Positions 11,262-23,935 of a DNA stretch of 64,000 nt are shown piece by piece. Every line of letters begins with the position of its first letter. Positions within the stretch are counted from its first letter, which is position 1. Below the pieces are notes generated by a model that searched no databases, was not told where the DNA came from, and saw nothing but the letters and a program-made list of their open reading frames with translations. Source of the DNA: Schistocerca nitens (lineage: Eukaryota; Arthropoda; Insecta; Orthoptera; Acrididae); NCBI RefSeq assembly GCF_023898315.1, contig NC_064614.1, positions 705,236,720-705,300,719 on the forward strand. Direction: 5' to 3'. The position numbers and the translations under genes were made by a program.

Positions 11262-12576
11262 CATTGCTGGCCATTAAAACTGCAGCACAAGAAAGGATTG
11301 AAAAATAACAAAATTTGACTTACTGTGCATATACAATGTAGCAGGAAGAATATCTGATTAAATCTATAGGTGATATGTGGCCTCAGGATATGATATTTAG
11401 TACACAGAGCAGCCACATCTGGCACAACAGTGGTTCTAACCTGTCTGGACACCGAGTTGAAGTGAGCTCAGATGACAGATACAGGTATGTCATTCCATGC
11501 TGCATGGCAGATACAGGTATGTCATTCCATGCTGCTTCAGTTCTATGCCCGCAATCATCAACCATAGCGGCTCACAAATGGTGGCATGACTGTTCTCTTG
11601 GCAACCCACAAACAAATGTTTTCGAGGTGAGAAATCTGGAGAATGTGCAGGTCAGGGCGACAGTCAAACACATACTGTATCAAGATATGTCAATACTGCA
11701 TGCAGGTCGTATGTCTTCTTTTATCTCATTGAAAGATGACATCACGGGCACCTCAAAGGTAGGGCACTGCTACCAGCTTAAAAAGTTAGAAATGTCACAT
11801 CTGATGCCCAAGTACCAGCTATGTGAACCAGAGGTGATTGTGTTGTGTACCTGAGGGCACATCTTACCATCGCGGCAGGTGCTGGGCTATGATGGTGGTG
11901 GCTGCAATACGCCACAGTTCTTTCTCCCCAGAGCCTCTATACATGGATATGTCTATCATGGCGTTGTACAGAAATCCTAACCTAGACTCATCAGAAAAGA
12001 CAATGTGTCCAGAGTTGTTGACAGGTGCAGCACTGCTGGTGTGCCATTCTCTGCTGCTGTGTCATGGGAAGCCACTAAAATGGTCACTATGCTGACAGCC
12101 CATGATATTTCAGATGCCTTCGCACTGTCTACGTGGATACTTATCTCGTTGCGAAAAAATGTATTTCCTGACTCAAAGTACGTGACACAGCTCTATGATC
12201 ACACAGCTGAATAAATTATATATGTATGTCCTCTTGGGTACTTAATTGTGTGGGACCACTGAGATCCTAAATGGTGTTGTGTATGACCCTCTTAAATCCA
12301 TCAGCAAAACATTCTGGTGGATGTTTCTCTTTCTTACACGAGGTGTAAGTGGTTATTCTCACAAACAAATGACATTTAAATGTTGTTTCTGAACGAGAAA
12401 TCCAAGGCATAATGTTTCCTTCAATTCAGAACATAGATGGTATTACTCTTACCTACTTTGTGTGTTTGTGATGCAATGCTAATCATTTGCATATCCAAGC
12501 ATGTAGTACACTTCGTAGCAATTTGAATTTGTTGCATGCAGTCTTCATGGTGCTGTGATTATACTGGCCAGTGATG
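11262..12576 (-). mobile_element. Tc1-like DNA transposon, degenerate
   Basis: Terminal repeats face each other: CATTGCTGGCCATTAAAACT at 11262 and the inverted form ATACTGGCCAGTGATG ending at 12576, with a TA at the left junction. On the minus strand the interior retains Tc1-like transposase blocks, notably HIVFSDESRLGFLYN (around 11960-12010), the first catalytic aspartate region, and a GSGEKELWRI-like segment. Stops and shifts run throughout. A 32-bp tandem duplication (CAGATACAGGTATGTCATTC unit) is present near 11476-11540. The long plus-strand frame at 11375-11854 is antisense to the transposase and is not a gene. Confidence 0.72.
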
Positions 12577-14588
12577 CAGGATGTGCCATTCTGGGAATGA
12601 GATGTTCCACTTATGTACTCTCCATTGACTGATGAAGGACATCTGTGAGTTCAGGTAGTAAATAAGAGGACAATTACTCCACTTTTGGGGGGTGCTTTAT
12701 GGTCTGTGCAGATCAGAGTTATACTGATCCTGCACTCTCAGTGATGTGGGCCCAAATGAGCATTTCTACCAGCTGGGTGAAGTCATCTGCTCTGTGGTGC
12801 TGCAGGTGAAGGACACAGAGAGAATGTGATCTCCGTGTGTCAAAGAAATGCCCGCCAGTGAACAAATGATGTTGAAATAGCTTTGTACATATTGTTAGTG
12901 TCTTAATGTCCGACTAAAATATATGTAAAATATATGTCCGACTAAAATATATGTAAACGTAGTCGATCTGCCATCACCTAGAATTGTATATCATAGACAA
13001 TACATTGAGTTTATACTATCTTAGTGTGTTATTCCAATGGATATATCAAACAGCAGAAAGCTCTTTCAGCACCTTTCAATGCAAAAGGAGAAATAGTCCA
13101 CTGAGAAGAGCTGATCCACTGTTAAAGGGGCACTGATTTGCAGGACTCTTTCAACATAAGAAATACTGTGACCGACAAACATTTTGCAAGTACTCTGAAA
13201 ACTTAACCTATGAAAATTCCACGGATCGACTAATGAATTGTTTTACTTACCAACATCTGTCACAACATTAGGAAAAGTAGGAAGTAACACTTTATCAATA
13301 GTGTAGATCATGCTGTAATAGGGCCTTATGGTTAGAAATCTAAAGAAGTGCCGTTTTACTTGAAAACGTGTACAGCACATTTCTCTGTAGGTGAAACTGG
13401 AGAAACCAGACATCAGAAACCATGGCTGTCCACTTCCTGGGATTAATCTACAACTAATGATATTATCAGAAATTTTCATCAAAGCTTAGAACAAATGATG
13501 AATATTGCTCATACTTGGTGAGGTACCCATGCTGCAACAATGCTCACCTTGCACTGATCACTTCTGCTTCTTCAGTTGTGTCATGGTGCCATGTTTTACT
13601 GCAGTGGCATCAAATTAGCACTCACCAAATTAGACAGACTATAGTATTACTATATCTGCATTGGGGTGGTGCCTTCAACATCGACCAGTGCTCTGTCTTG
13701 GAAGCTGCAGAACTATGTCTTCATATATGGTGCCAACTCCTGACAGACAAATTTATGTTGCAAAGACTTCAAACTTTTGAACTTGCAGCTGGACAGAAAT
13801 CAATAAACCTAAAGATGCTTCTTCACACCATCAATCATTTCTCTATTCCCACTGAATAGGAACCATTGCTCAATAAGACCACTTCCTTGATACATAGTCT
13901 GCTAGTTAAACATCACATCAAAATTCCTTTTCCTCAGCTAATAATTTCATTCACAACTACTGTGTAAATGCAGTGGCCAAATTCAATCAAAATATTCAGT
14001 GATGGGTTAAAGATAACTCACATGCAAGCATTGTCCATTCATTAATCTTATGAACAAAATGCAGAGGATAGTTGAGTTATAATGTTATGAAATATCAGTG
14101 AACTTTTTCCTGGCTGCCACTGAATCAAGGCCTTCATTGAAATGTGGCTTTCCTTAAAAACGAAGCAGGCACATATTTATCCTCCAACTCAATGTATCCC
14201 ATCAAACTCGAAGTGAGGGCATGTAATGCAGGAAAAGAAGAATGTGGTTTACAGTAGACTATACCTATGATTAGATTAGATATACTTTTTGTTTCAGATA
14301 TCCGTGGTATGGAGATTCTCCAGGACGTACGTCACATCACAAGGTAAGAATAGATAATGAATACAATAGTAACAACAACAACAGCAGCAACAATAATAAT
14401 AATAATAATGAGATGCTAATTTCCCTTCCACAAAATTTAAGTGAAATGCTCTTTATGGATGTGGGAATCCATCGTCAAGCAGAAAATCAGTGTACAACAC
14501 TTATTTACATTGTTCACATTACTGCACTAAACACAAACAGAAGTCTATTTTACATAACATCTCATGTTATTTGATATTATTAATAATA
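12577..14588. other. No recognisable gene
   Basis: No family recognised. There is a short tandem duplication of TCCGACTAAAATATATGTAA at about 12909-12955 and an AAC/AAT microsatellite at about 14369-14409. The open frame at 13515-13859 has no motif I can support. Confidence 0.4.
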
Positions 14589-15600
14589 TGAGGGTAAGCT
14601 GAAAAGTAATGCACACATTTTTGCAGAACATGAGCTAAATGACCTTGAGAAATGTGCCAGGTGGCATATGGAAGGTAAGTTTCCCCCTCTAGATGCAGCT
14701 GAAGCTTGAATGTGTTGCATTCAACCAGTTTATTTTCAGTAGCAGAAGTTCTAGTGCTGTGCCAATGGGAGTTAAACAGTGTGCTGTTAACAAATTTTTA
14801 ACTGCTGAAAAACTGACTCCTCGTGAGACTCATAATTGTTTAAAGGCTGTTTATAGTGAAAATGCTATTGATAGGTCTACTGTAAATTGATGAGTGATAA
14901 AAATTCATGGTTGTGAGCCTGGAAAAGCCATGACTGGCAATGAAACACATAGCCAACATTCGACCACTGCCAGATAATAAGCATCACAAACTCTTCGACA
15001 ACTTGGTTAAAAATAACCAGCGAATCACTCGAAAATGTATTGTGAACCATATTTTAAGATCCAATAAATCTGTTGGCTTCATTAGTGAACAATCTCCTCA
15101 CGCAAAGAAGTTCAAAACACAACCATCCACAAAAAGAATTCTTTTGACTATGTTTTAGGATGCTCACAGAGTCAATGTGACTGATTATCTGGTACAAGAG
15201 GCAATAGTACATTTTTGTTGGTATATGGAGACTTGGAACCATGTCCAACACTGGGTTTATCATGTTACAGGCAGCCTGGTGCCAATAATCTTCCAATGTA
15301 ATAATGCTCATCAACACCCCTCACATGGAACTGAAGAGGCTCTGTAAAACCTGAAGTTTGAACCAATTCCACACCCTCCTTACTCCCCCGATCTTGCACC
15401 TTGTGATTTTTTTTTCTACTCAAGAGACCCCAAAGGTAATTGGATGATGAAGAGAAAGGCAGCTGTCAAGTCATGGATTCAAGTAAAGTCAGAAGTATTT
15501 TTCAGTGATGGAGTGGGGGGGGGACCCACTTCGTACACATTTGGAGAAATGTGTTAGTCTTAATGGTGACTATGTTGGGGGGGGGGAATTAAATCTTAAA
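14589..15600 (+). pseudogene. Mariner-family transposase relic
   Basis: A mariner of about 1 kb in the plus orientation. The left end reads GAGGGTAAGCTGAAAAGTAA, a typical mariner terminus. The N-terminal part encodes a helix-turn-helix like that of SETMAR-type mariners (KQCAVNKFLTAEKLTPRETH, then NCLKAVYSENAIDRSTVN), and the C-terminal part FEPIPHPPYSPDLAPCDFFF retains the third catalytic aspartate motif (YSPDLAPxD). The interior is full of stops. G runs at 15515-15523 and 15577-15586 lie near the right end, whose exact boundary is not resolved. Confidence 0.75.
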
Positions 15601-15604
15601 TTGG

Positions 15605-15767
15605 AAATTTGTTGTAAGGTCTTATAGGACCAAACTGCTGAGGTCATCGGTCCCTAAGCCTACACCCTACTTAATATAACTTAAACTAACTTACGCTATG
15701 GACATCACACACACCCATGCCCGTGGGAGGACTCGAACCTCTGACGCGGCGAGCTGCACGGAGTGTA
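15605..15767 (-). repeat. tRNA-headed SINE, 3' part (split by a LINE)
   Basis: The minus strand carries the body of a SINE also found at 32688-32887 and 45051-45233: the tRNA-like B box (GAGGTTCGAGTCC), the GTTAGTTTAAGTTATATTAA body and the GACCGATGACCTCAGCAGTT-type tail. Its tRNA-like head is cut off at 15767 by the LINE at 15768-18695; the missing head (CCGCGTGGTCTGAGGTGC) reappears at about 18696-18713 on the far side, showing that the LINE landed inside the SINE. Confidence 0.8.
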
Positions 15768-18695
15768 GCTTAGATTAGATTAGATTAGATTAATACTAGT
15801 TCCATGGATCATGAATACGATATTTCGTAATGATGTGGAACGAGTCGAATTTTCCAATACATGACATAATTAGGTTAATTTAACAACATACTTAAGTTAA
15901 TATAACAACTTTATTTTATTGTGTTTTTTTGTTTTTCTTTATTTTTTATTTTTATTTTTATATTTATTTATTTATTTTTTCCTTAATTTATATCTAAAAA
16001 TTCCTCTATGGAGTAGAAGGAGTTGTCATTCAGAAATTCTTTTAATTTCTTCTTAAATACTTGTTGGTTATCTGTCAGACTTTTGATACTATTTGGTAAG
16101 TGACCAAAGACTTTAGTGCCAGTATAATTCACCCCTTTCTGTGCCAAAGTTAGATTTAATCTTGAATAGTGAAGATCATCCTTTCTCCTAGTATTGTAGT
16201 TATGCACACTGCTATTACTTTTGAATTGGGTTTGGTTGTTAATAACAAAATTTCATAAGAGAGTATATATACTGAGAAGCTACTGTGAATATCCCTAGAT
16301 CCTTAAATAAATGTCTGCAGGATGATCTTGGGTGGACTCCAGCTATTATTCTGATTACACGCTTTTGTGCAATAAATACTTTATTCCTCAGTGATGAATT
16401 ACCCCAAAATATGATGCCATATGAAAGCAATGAGTGAAAATAGGCGTAGTAAGCTAATTTACTAAGATGTTTATCACCAAAATTTGCAATGACCCTTATT
16501 GCATAAGTAGCTGAACTCAAACGTTTCAGCAGATCATCAATGTGTTTCTTCCAATTTAATCTCTCATCAATGGACACACCTAAAAATTTGCAATATTCTA
16601 CCTTAGCTAGATGCTTCTGATTAAAGTCTATATTTATTAATGGCGTCATACCATTCACTGTAGGGAACTGTATGTACTGTGTCTTATCAAAATTCAGTGA
16701 GAGTCCGTTTACAAGGAACCACTTAGTAATTTTCTGAAAGACAGTATTGACAATTTCATCAGTTAATTCTTGTTTGTCAGGTGTGATTACTATACTTGTA
16801 TCATCAGCAAAGAGAACTAACTTTGCCTCTTCATGAATATAGAATGGCAAGTCATTAATATATAATAAGAACAACAAAGGACCCAAGACTGACCCTTGTG
16901 GAACCCCATTCTTGATAGTTCCCCAGTTTGAGGAATGTGCTGATCTTTGCATGTTACGAGAACTACTTATTTCAACTTTCTGCACTCTTCCAATTAGGTA
17001 CGAATTAAACCATTTGTGCACTGTCCCACTCATGCCACAATACTTGAGATTGTCTAGCAGAATTTCATGATTTACACAATCAAAAGCCTTTGAGAGATCA
17101 CAAAAAATCCCAATGGGTGGTGTTCGGTTATTCAGATCATTCAAAATTTGACTGGTGAAAGCATATATGGCATTTTCTGTTGAAAAACCTTTCTGGAAAC
17201 CAAACTGACATTTTGTTAGTACTTCATTTTTACAGATATGTGAAGCTACTCTTGAATACATTACTTTCTCAAAAATTTTGGATAAAGCTGTTAGAAGGGA
17301 GATTGGACGGTAATTGTTGACATCAGATCTATACCCCTTTTTATGCAAAGGTATAACAATAGCATATTTCAGTCTATCAGGGAAAATGCCCTGTTCCAGA
17401 GAGCTATTACACAGGTGGCTGAGAATCTTACTTATCTGTTGAGAACAAGCTTTTAGTATTTTGCTGGAAGTGCCATCAATTCCATGTGAGTTTTTGCTTT
17501 TAAGCAAGTTTATTATTTTCCTAATTTCAGAGGGAGAGGTGGGTGAGATTTCAATTGTATCAAATTGCATAGGTATGGCCTCTTCCATTAACAGCCTAGC
17601 ATCTTCTAATGAACACCTGGATCGTACTATATCCACAACATTTAGAAAATGATTATTAAAAATATTTTCAACTTCTGACTTTTTGTTCGTAAAGTTTTCA
17701 TTCAATTTGATGGTAATACTGTCTTCCTCTGCTCTTGGTTGACCTGTTTCTCTTTTAATAATATTCCAAATTGTTTTAATTTTATTATCAGAGTTGCTGA
17801 TTTCAGACATGATACACATACTCCTGGATTTTTTAATAACTTTTCTTAATATAACACAGTAGTTTTTATAATTTTTGATAGTTTCTGGGTCACTACTCTT
17901 TCTTGCTGTCAGATACATTTCCCCATTTCCGGTTACAAGATATTTTTATACCCTTAGTAAGCCATGGTTTGTTACAAGGTTTCTTATGAGTATATTTAAC
18001 TATTTTCTTGGGGAAGCAGTTTTCAAATGCATTTACAAAAAGTCATGAAATAAATTATATTTTAAATTGGCATCAGGTTCACGGTACACCTCATCCCAGT
18101 CTAACTGCTGTAGGCTTTCCCTGAAATTTGCAATTGTTAAATCGTTGACTGGACGTACTACTTTGGAGGACTGTTTAGTATTGCTGAATGGAGCTATGTC
18201 ATATATTGTAACTAGCTGTGCACCATGATCAGAAAGACCATTCTCAACAGGCTGAGCATTTATCTGGTTAAACTTATCTTGGTCTATAAAGAAGTTATCT
18301 ATCAGTGAGCTGCTATCCTTTACCACCCGAGTAGGAAAATCAATAACGGGTGTCAAATTGAAAGAACCAAGTAATACTTCAAGGTCATTTTTCCTATTAC
18401 CCTCTTTCAGAGAATCTACATTGAAGTCCCCACAAATAATAATTTGCTTCCCCCTGTCTGACAGATAGCACAACAAGGAGTCCAAATTTTTCAGAAATAG
18501 ATGAAAATTTCCTGATGTGGACCTATATACAGTTACAATTATAAATGTGCCTTTATTTAATTTAAGCTCACAGGCACATGCTTCTATATGTTTCTCTACA
18601 CAAAACTTTTTTTTTTCTATACTTTTTGCACAATGATAACTTTTGACATATATGGCAACTCCTCCTTTCTCCATATTTTCTCTCATTACACAACG
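15768..18695 (-). mobile_element. Jockey/CR1-group LINE, nearly complete ORF2
   Basis: A non-LTR retrotransposon in minus orientation, truncated at the 5' end near 18695 and ending in a 3' repeat tail of TTAGA units (15768-15795). The APE-type endonuclease (18033-18698) shows IICGDFNVDS, SSLIDNFF and LSDHGAQLV, but its first motifs are missing. The RT (16239-17918) shows YRPISLLTALSKIFEKV, FCDLSKAFDCVNHEILL, NGVPQGSVLGPLLFLLYIND and the catalytic LVLFADDTSIVI. A C-terminal piece follows at 15983-16207. Only about three single-base shifts (near 18038, 17905 and 16250) break the frame, so the copy is fairly young. It inserted within a SINE. Confidence 0.88.
16239..17918 (-). pseudogene. LINE reverse transcriptase, 559-codon frame
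   Basis: The longest reverse transcriptase frame of the LINE at 15768-18695. RT blocks appear in order: HGIDGTSSKIL, PDRLKYAIVIPLHKKG, NNYRPISLLT, FGFQKGFSTENAIYAF, FCDLSKAFDCV (motif A), NGVPQGSVLGPLL (motif B), LFADDTSI (motif C, catalytic aspartates intact), CKFLGVSIDERLNWKKHID and the thumb YGIIFWGNSS. The start is set by a frameshift, not a real initiator. The frame ends in SLMKFCY because of an extra T near 16250; the remaining C-terminus is at 15983-16207. Confidence 0.88.
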
Positions 18696-18698
18696 CAC
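18033..18698 (-). pseudogene. LINE endonuclease domain (5'-truncated)
   Basis: 221 codons of the apurinic-like endonuclease of the LINE at 15768-18695. Visible motifs are GGVAIYVKSYHC, TVYRSTSGNFH, IICGDFNVDS (catalytic aspartate and asparagine), SSLIDNFFID and LSDHGAQLVTI (catalytic histidine). The N-terminal asparagine and glutamate motifs are absent because the element is 5'-truncated at about 18695. The frame ends at FHDFL; the same protein continues one frame over, so a single-base indel lies near 18038. Confidence 0.85.
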
Positions 18699-18715
18699 CT
18701 CAGACCACGCGGCTT

Positions 18716-19629
18716 TTGAAACTTAAGAAGTGCGCTTTAATGTACAGTACTTTTTGCCCTATCTTCCTAATTGTTTTTGCTCGTGTCCTACATGCCTGTG
18801 TGCATTACTTTTCTGTCTAACTTTACATACAATATCAGTCCCGTTAACTACGAGGTTTGTCAATGGAATAAAAAGAGATGGCTACAAAAAGTGCTTTAGG
18901 ATCATATCAAACTAAAATTTATTTGTATTTGAACATTTTACGGCTGCTGGCAAGTTATAGAAAACATGTGTGCCTGAATAATGGACATGTTTCTACAATA
19001 AAATATCTGGTACTTGTTCCATGACCTGAACTTTTAGTTTGAAAAATAGATAATTATGACAATATACAAATATACTGGAAACAATAGTTAGAATCCCCAG
19101 TTCCTTAAAAAGGTTTTTGTCCACACCGGCCATGCAAAACCATGGAAAGAAATTTGGTGCAGTGCAGCAGGGAACAAGTGGATGTCAAAACACGCTGCAC
19201 TGAGCGAAAATAAACAAGTTCTACACTACATCGGTACATCAAAGGAAATGAAGTGTTTGTACCAGGCTCTGTTTGGACAGAGTTTCTCATTTTCTATTGT
19301 TACTGACACATGTGCAAGTACACTGGAACATTGCTGAGCACCTGCAAACACTCTGCTCCATTCTGCACAGTTCTGTGCTAATCTACACCACACGGTGATG
19401 CGTGACGCGGTGTGTCCAGGTGTGGATGCAGCTTTACGTACTTTTGGATCCCTGTAACTTTAGCCAGCTTAATGAGCTACCTAAATAAGTAATCTTAAAT
19501 GGCGTTATGGAATGAAATGAAGTGATATATGCTGGCTCTTATTTTTATACAACCTGTGTCTGACAACATTCACATTATAAATGAAGATCTGTTCAGGAAC
19601 CTCGGTCATTCTGTGGTTGGTTCCCCCAA
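18716..19629. other. No recognisable feature
   Basis: Sequence after the SINE head remnant. No motif, repeat or open frame that I can support. Confidence 0.4.
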
Positions 19630-20205
19630 TTATTGTTGTCATTGTGATCTTCAGTCTGAAGACTGATTTGATGCAGTTCTCCAAGCAACTCTATCTTGTG
19701 CGAGCAACCTGCATCCTTCTGAATTTGCTTACTGTATTCAACTCTCAGTCTCTCTCTAAGATTTTTACCCCCCCCTTCCCCCCCTTTGCCATCAATAGTA
19801 AATTGGTGAGCTCTTGCCTTAGAATGTGTCCTATCAACTGATTCCTTCATTAAGTCAATTTGTGCCACAAATTTCTTATCTACCTAATTGTTTTCAGTAC
19901 CTCCTCATTAGTTACACACTCTACAAATCTAATCTTCAGGATTCTCCTGTAGCAACAGATTTAAAAATTTTCTATTCTCTTCTTACCTGATCTGTTTTAT
20001 CACCCATATTGTACTTCCATACAAGGTTACACTCCATACGAATACCTTCAGAAAGGACTTCCTAACATTTAAAAATATATCTGATATTAACAAATTTCTC
20101 TTCTTCAGAAAGGCTTTCCTTGCCACTGCCAGTCTACATTTTATATGCACTCTACATCAGACATCCTCAGTTATTTTACAGCCCAAATATCAGTACTAAA
20201 ATATA
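19630..20205 (-). mobile_element. Endonuclease/RT LINE, 3' fragment
   Basis: The reverse complement aligns with the last about 560 bp of the LINE at 29907-32260. It shares the TGGCAGTGGCAAGGAAAG block, GAAGAAGAGAAATTTGTTAA, TTCGTATGGAGTGTAACC and the terminal ATCAGTCTTCAGACTGAAGA then CACAATGACAACAA tail. It is 5'-truncated near 20205 and has many stops. Runs of eight and seven C (19768-19784) are an expanded homopolymer inside it. Confidence 0.8.
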
Positions 20206-21807
20206 GTTAAACTACACTTCCACATCTCACATTTCTCATGATTATATTACTTACATTAAAGGTGCTACTGCAAGGTGGAATGGTCAGAAAGAAAAAATTA
20301 TCATTTAATATCTTGTTGATGTTGAGGCCATTAAAGAGAGAGCACAGGTTTGGATTCGGCACAGGCGGTGAAAGAAATTAGCTGTGTTTTAGCAAAGCAT
20401 TCACCTCAACTAATTTAAGGAAACTGTAGGAAACTCAAACCTAGATGGCTGGGCAGGATTTTTTCTCCTGCTCCTCCCAAAAAAAACCTCAGTGGGCGAA
20501 CTATTGTGCCACCTTGCTTTGTGAATAGTTAAAAAACTAGGGTTGTCATCACTGTAAACTTCAATAACAGACATTTCAAATCGAAAGATTAATCTGATCA
20601 ATGTCAGTAGAGAAGTACCAGTAATTAAGAATGGGATGTTTAACAATGAACAATGTAATAGATGAGGTTTGAAGTCTAGAAACTTTTATTTATGTTGACA
20701 TGTTAATATGTTGTGCTACAATGTTTCATGTTGCAGACGTGACTGTACTTAGTCCTAAGATAATTTGGTTTTATTTTTTAAAATGTTTTACTTCCATGAC
20801 AATTCCACTACTACCTGGTACACAGATTATTCAAAATTAGGAACATTGTTGGTAAAATTTGTATGGCATTCCATAGGGAATTTCATTCGTATTAAAAGGG
20901 TATCATATTTCGGGAATTTATTCTACTTGAATGAAGTATATTTGGTACAACAACATTCAAGCTCAGTGCAAGTGTGACTACATTTGTCTTAGATTTTACT
21001 ATCTACTAGCAAAACTGGCAATGCTTCACAACTTGTAAATATATATGTGAACAGGATGTATGTCCTAATCTCCTTCTCCATCCTCTCTTTAGCCATCTTC
21101 TCCTCCGCCCTCTCTCTCTGTACATCGCTCCCCCTCACCCCCCTCTGTTTTCTCCTTGTCCCCTATCTCTCGCCAACTCCTCTTTCTTCCTCCATCTATC
21201 CATATTTTCCTTCCCCCTCTCTATGTTAATTCCCCAACCCTACTACTTTGTTCATTTCTTCTACTTCCCTTTCGGACCCTGAGTCTCATATATTGATAAG
21301 ACCAATAAAACCTTGACTGGGAGCTGAAGTCACTTAAAATAAATGGGTAAATAGGTTGGGGTCATTAGTATACAGGGTATGAGATATCTCTCTTGTTGCT
21401 GGACCTGTCAGGATAGTAGCTTCAGTGACAATATTTCACATAGATTTTATCTACAAAGGGATAGGCTTATGCAGTTTTTGATGATATAAGATTCCATAGC
21501 AGTATTCTAATCTTAAGCTGATAAGCCATAAATACAACTTTCTTGTTCTCTCTTAAAACCGACTGTGAGAAGGAAAACAAAACACCACATTGTTGTGTAT
21601 ACAATTTTTGTTTAAAATTATATATATGAAGAAAGAACATACTGTATATGGGAGAAACAAGTTGTCTAATGGTTTAGTGTCCTGCTTCTGTGGTTAAAAC
21701 TGACTGCAAGGTAGAAAATGAAACTGCTTATTTTCACAGCACAATATCTTCTTTACCATAGTCAGTTTTAATAAAAAATATTTACATTATTGTTTAAAAA
21801 AAATATT
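20206..21807. other. No recognisable gene; pyrimidine-rich tract
   Basis: AT-rich DNA with a strongly CT-rich tract at about 21068-21245 on the plus strand. The tract suppresses stop codons and gives a spurious 60-codon frame. No family recognised. Confidence 0.4.
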
Positions 21808-23335
21808 TCCTATGTCCATCTGAAAGTTTACTAGAGCATCATGTACCAATCTGAAGGTAATTGCTCAAGAACTTTTTGACATTTTTGCTATCAACGTTTC
21901 CCATTTATTTAGACATACATATCTACATACATAAGCATGGCAAGTAAAAATGACCCATCGTACGCAATGATAATGTTCATCAACAATAATGGAGAACAAA
22001 AAAACGCCATCCAAACAGTCCTGCTTGAACGATTTCCTCTGATGTGACGACACTGCACAGAACTTTGTTGTTGTGTACAGCAGCCGCAGCTGCAGCTGCA
22101 GCCAGTGAAACTTGTTGAAACCAGATGAGAAAAAGGCCTCATAATGTGAAGCCAGGTTAATGTGATAATGCACAAAGAATTTGTTTCAGGAGAAATTTCC
22201 AGGATGTTCTGTGGCAGCAAAGAACCCCATACAGGAATTGATCAAAAAGCAGTGGCATACTGGATCGGTTCAAAATGCTCCCAGGAGCAAACCACCACCT
22301 GTCTGCACACTTTAATTAAAGAGGTAGGTGCAGGAGATAATGATAAGTCCTCATAAATCAACCAGAAGATTGAGTCAACAGGTTCATGCAAGTGAGAGAT
22401 CTTGCAGACATGTTTTACAGTGACTAAAGTTAAAACTGTTCCAGATTAAGTGTTGTGCAAGAACTGAAGAAGCCTAACCTGCAGAAGATGGTGCACTTCT
22501 GTTCCCGGCTGTTGAGAAATTGTGCCAGTGGTATCTTGGACCCACTAAAGCTTATCTTGAGTGACGAGATGTGGTTGCACCAGTCTGGATACATAAATTT
22601 CCAAAACAAGTGGTATTGGTCAACAAAAAATCCACACACGATCCACCAGGTACCTTTGCATGACAAGAAGGTTGATGTTTGGTGTGTCATTTCTGCCACA
22701 CGCATTATGTGGCCCATATTCTTTAAGATGACAGTGAACAGCGACCTGTATTTAGGAACCCTGGTGGAGTTTTATTCTAACTCGACAGAAGAGGAGCGTC
22801 AGTTGCGTTACTTTCATCAGGGTGGTGCAACATGCCACACATCAGCTGTATCATTGTCTCGTGTGCATGAGATTTTTACACTAGAGAGGACCATTAACAA
22901 AGGCTTGTCACCTCCTTGGTCACCAGGCTTGTCCACTTGTGGCTTTCACTTGTGGGGACTGTTAAAGAGAAGAGTATACAAAGGAATTCCACACACTATT
23001 AAGAACTCAAGACCAGGATCCAGGATGTCATCAATAGCATCACAACGCAAGAATTGACAAGGCTAAAGACGAATCTCCTCAAGTGCGCTCATACATATGC
23101 TGAAGTGGGTAGAGGAAACTTTCAGCACCTACTGTGACAGTGAGTAGTCATATTCAATACATTACATTTAATTTTACGTTCACGTGTTGACTTTATGGGC
23201 CAGTTTTACGTGCCACATTCCATGTCATGTATATTAAAATATGTGTAGCCTATGTCTGACAAAATGTTTATTAGTGTATCAAGAGAAAATTTGAAGTCAA
23301 TCGGTCAACTATTTTTAAAGATGTTTGGTAATAAT
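21808..23335 (+). mobile_element. DDE DNA transposon with degenerate transposase
   Basis: The plus-strand frame 22455-23057 encodes 200 residues of a transposase related to the DUF4817-containing family: LSDEMWLHQSGYINFQNKWY (first catalytic aspartate), NPHTIHQVPLHDKKVDVWC, then RYFHQGGATCHTS and SPPWSPGLSTCGFHLWGLL. In active relatives the latter motifs are QDGAxAH and SPDLxxCDFxLWG; here the aspartates read as glycine, so the enzyme is dead. About 90 bp of similar sequence in direct orientation occurs near 21808-21900 and 23248-23335 and may mark the element ends. The C-terminal part continues one frame over to about 23140 (TRLKTNLLKCAHTYAEVGRG). Confidence 0.72.
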
Positions 23336-23724
23336 GTCAGACAACGGTTTCTCTTAACATAGTAGTATAGATATAGATTTACGAGCAAAAACAAAAATCA
23401 GATTTCACAATTTGAGAAAGATTGCCTAAATAGTAAAACATTACAAGAAGCTAAGTATATTCTTTATGCTGACAACTCCCTATACTTGTTTCTTTATTTT
23501 TATACTCATAGGACATCATCTCACAGTACTATTTACAGGAACAAATGTTACGTGGAAAAACAGGGAAAACAAACAAAGCTAATCCTACCTTGTGAACAAT
23601 ACAATTTTTGCTGCATGAGCCGCAACAAAAGAGAATTGTTCTTTTTGGCTACCTGTGAGCCCACAGACATGTTTGTGATGTAAAATACTGAAAAGAAAGC
23701 TTCTGGAACCACCAAGAAACCTCA

Positions 23725-23935
23725 GTAATGAACAGACTGACAGATTAAAAACTGTGTTCCAGACAGGCATTTGAACGTGGACCTTTGCCCTTTGCAGGCA
23801 ATGTTCTTAGTGTGCTATCAAAAAATTCGCAACCCACCTTCATAACTTCAATACTAACTATATCTCTCTCCTAAGTTCTCAACTTCACATAGGCTCTACT
23901 GCATACAAAGATCGACTGGAACTCCTGTAAGAAAT
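23725..23935 (-). repeat. tRNA-like interspersed repeat, inverted copy
   Basis: Reverse-oriented, diverged copy of the repeat at 9671-9903: CAGATTAAAAACTGTGTTCC, then GGACCTTTGCCCTTTGCAGG in the tRNA-like core, then CTCCTAAGTTCTCAACTTCA corresponding to the flanking body. The B-box region is mutated (CATTTGAACGTGG). Confidence 0.6.

Noticed and set aside
11375-11854. 159-codon plus-strand open frame
   Set aside because: It is antisense to the transposase remains of the Tc1-like element at 11262-12576.
22079-22106. GCAGCT repeat as a coding poly-Ala/Gln tract
   Set aside because: It is short, and the surrounding frames carry no domain and are not conserved as protein.
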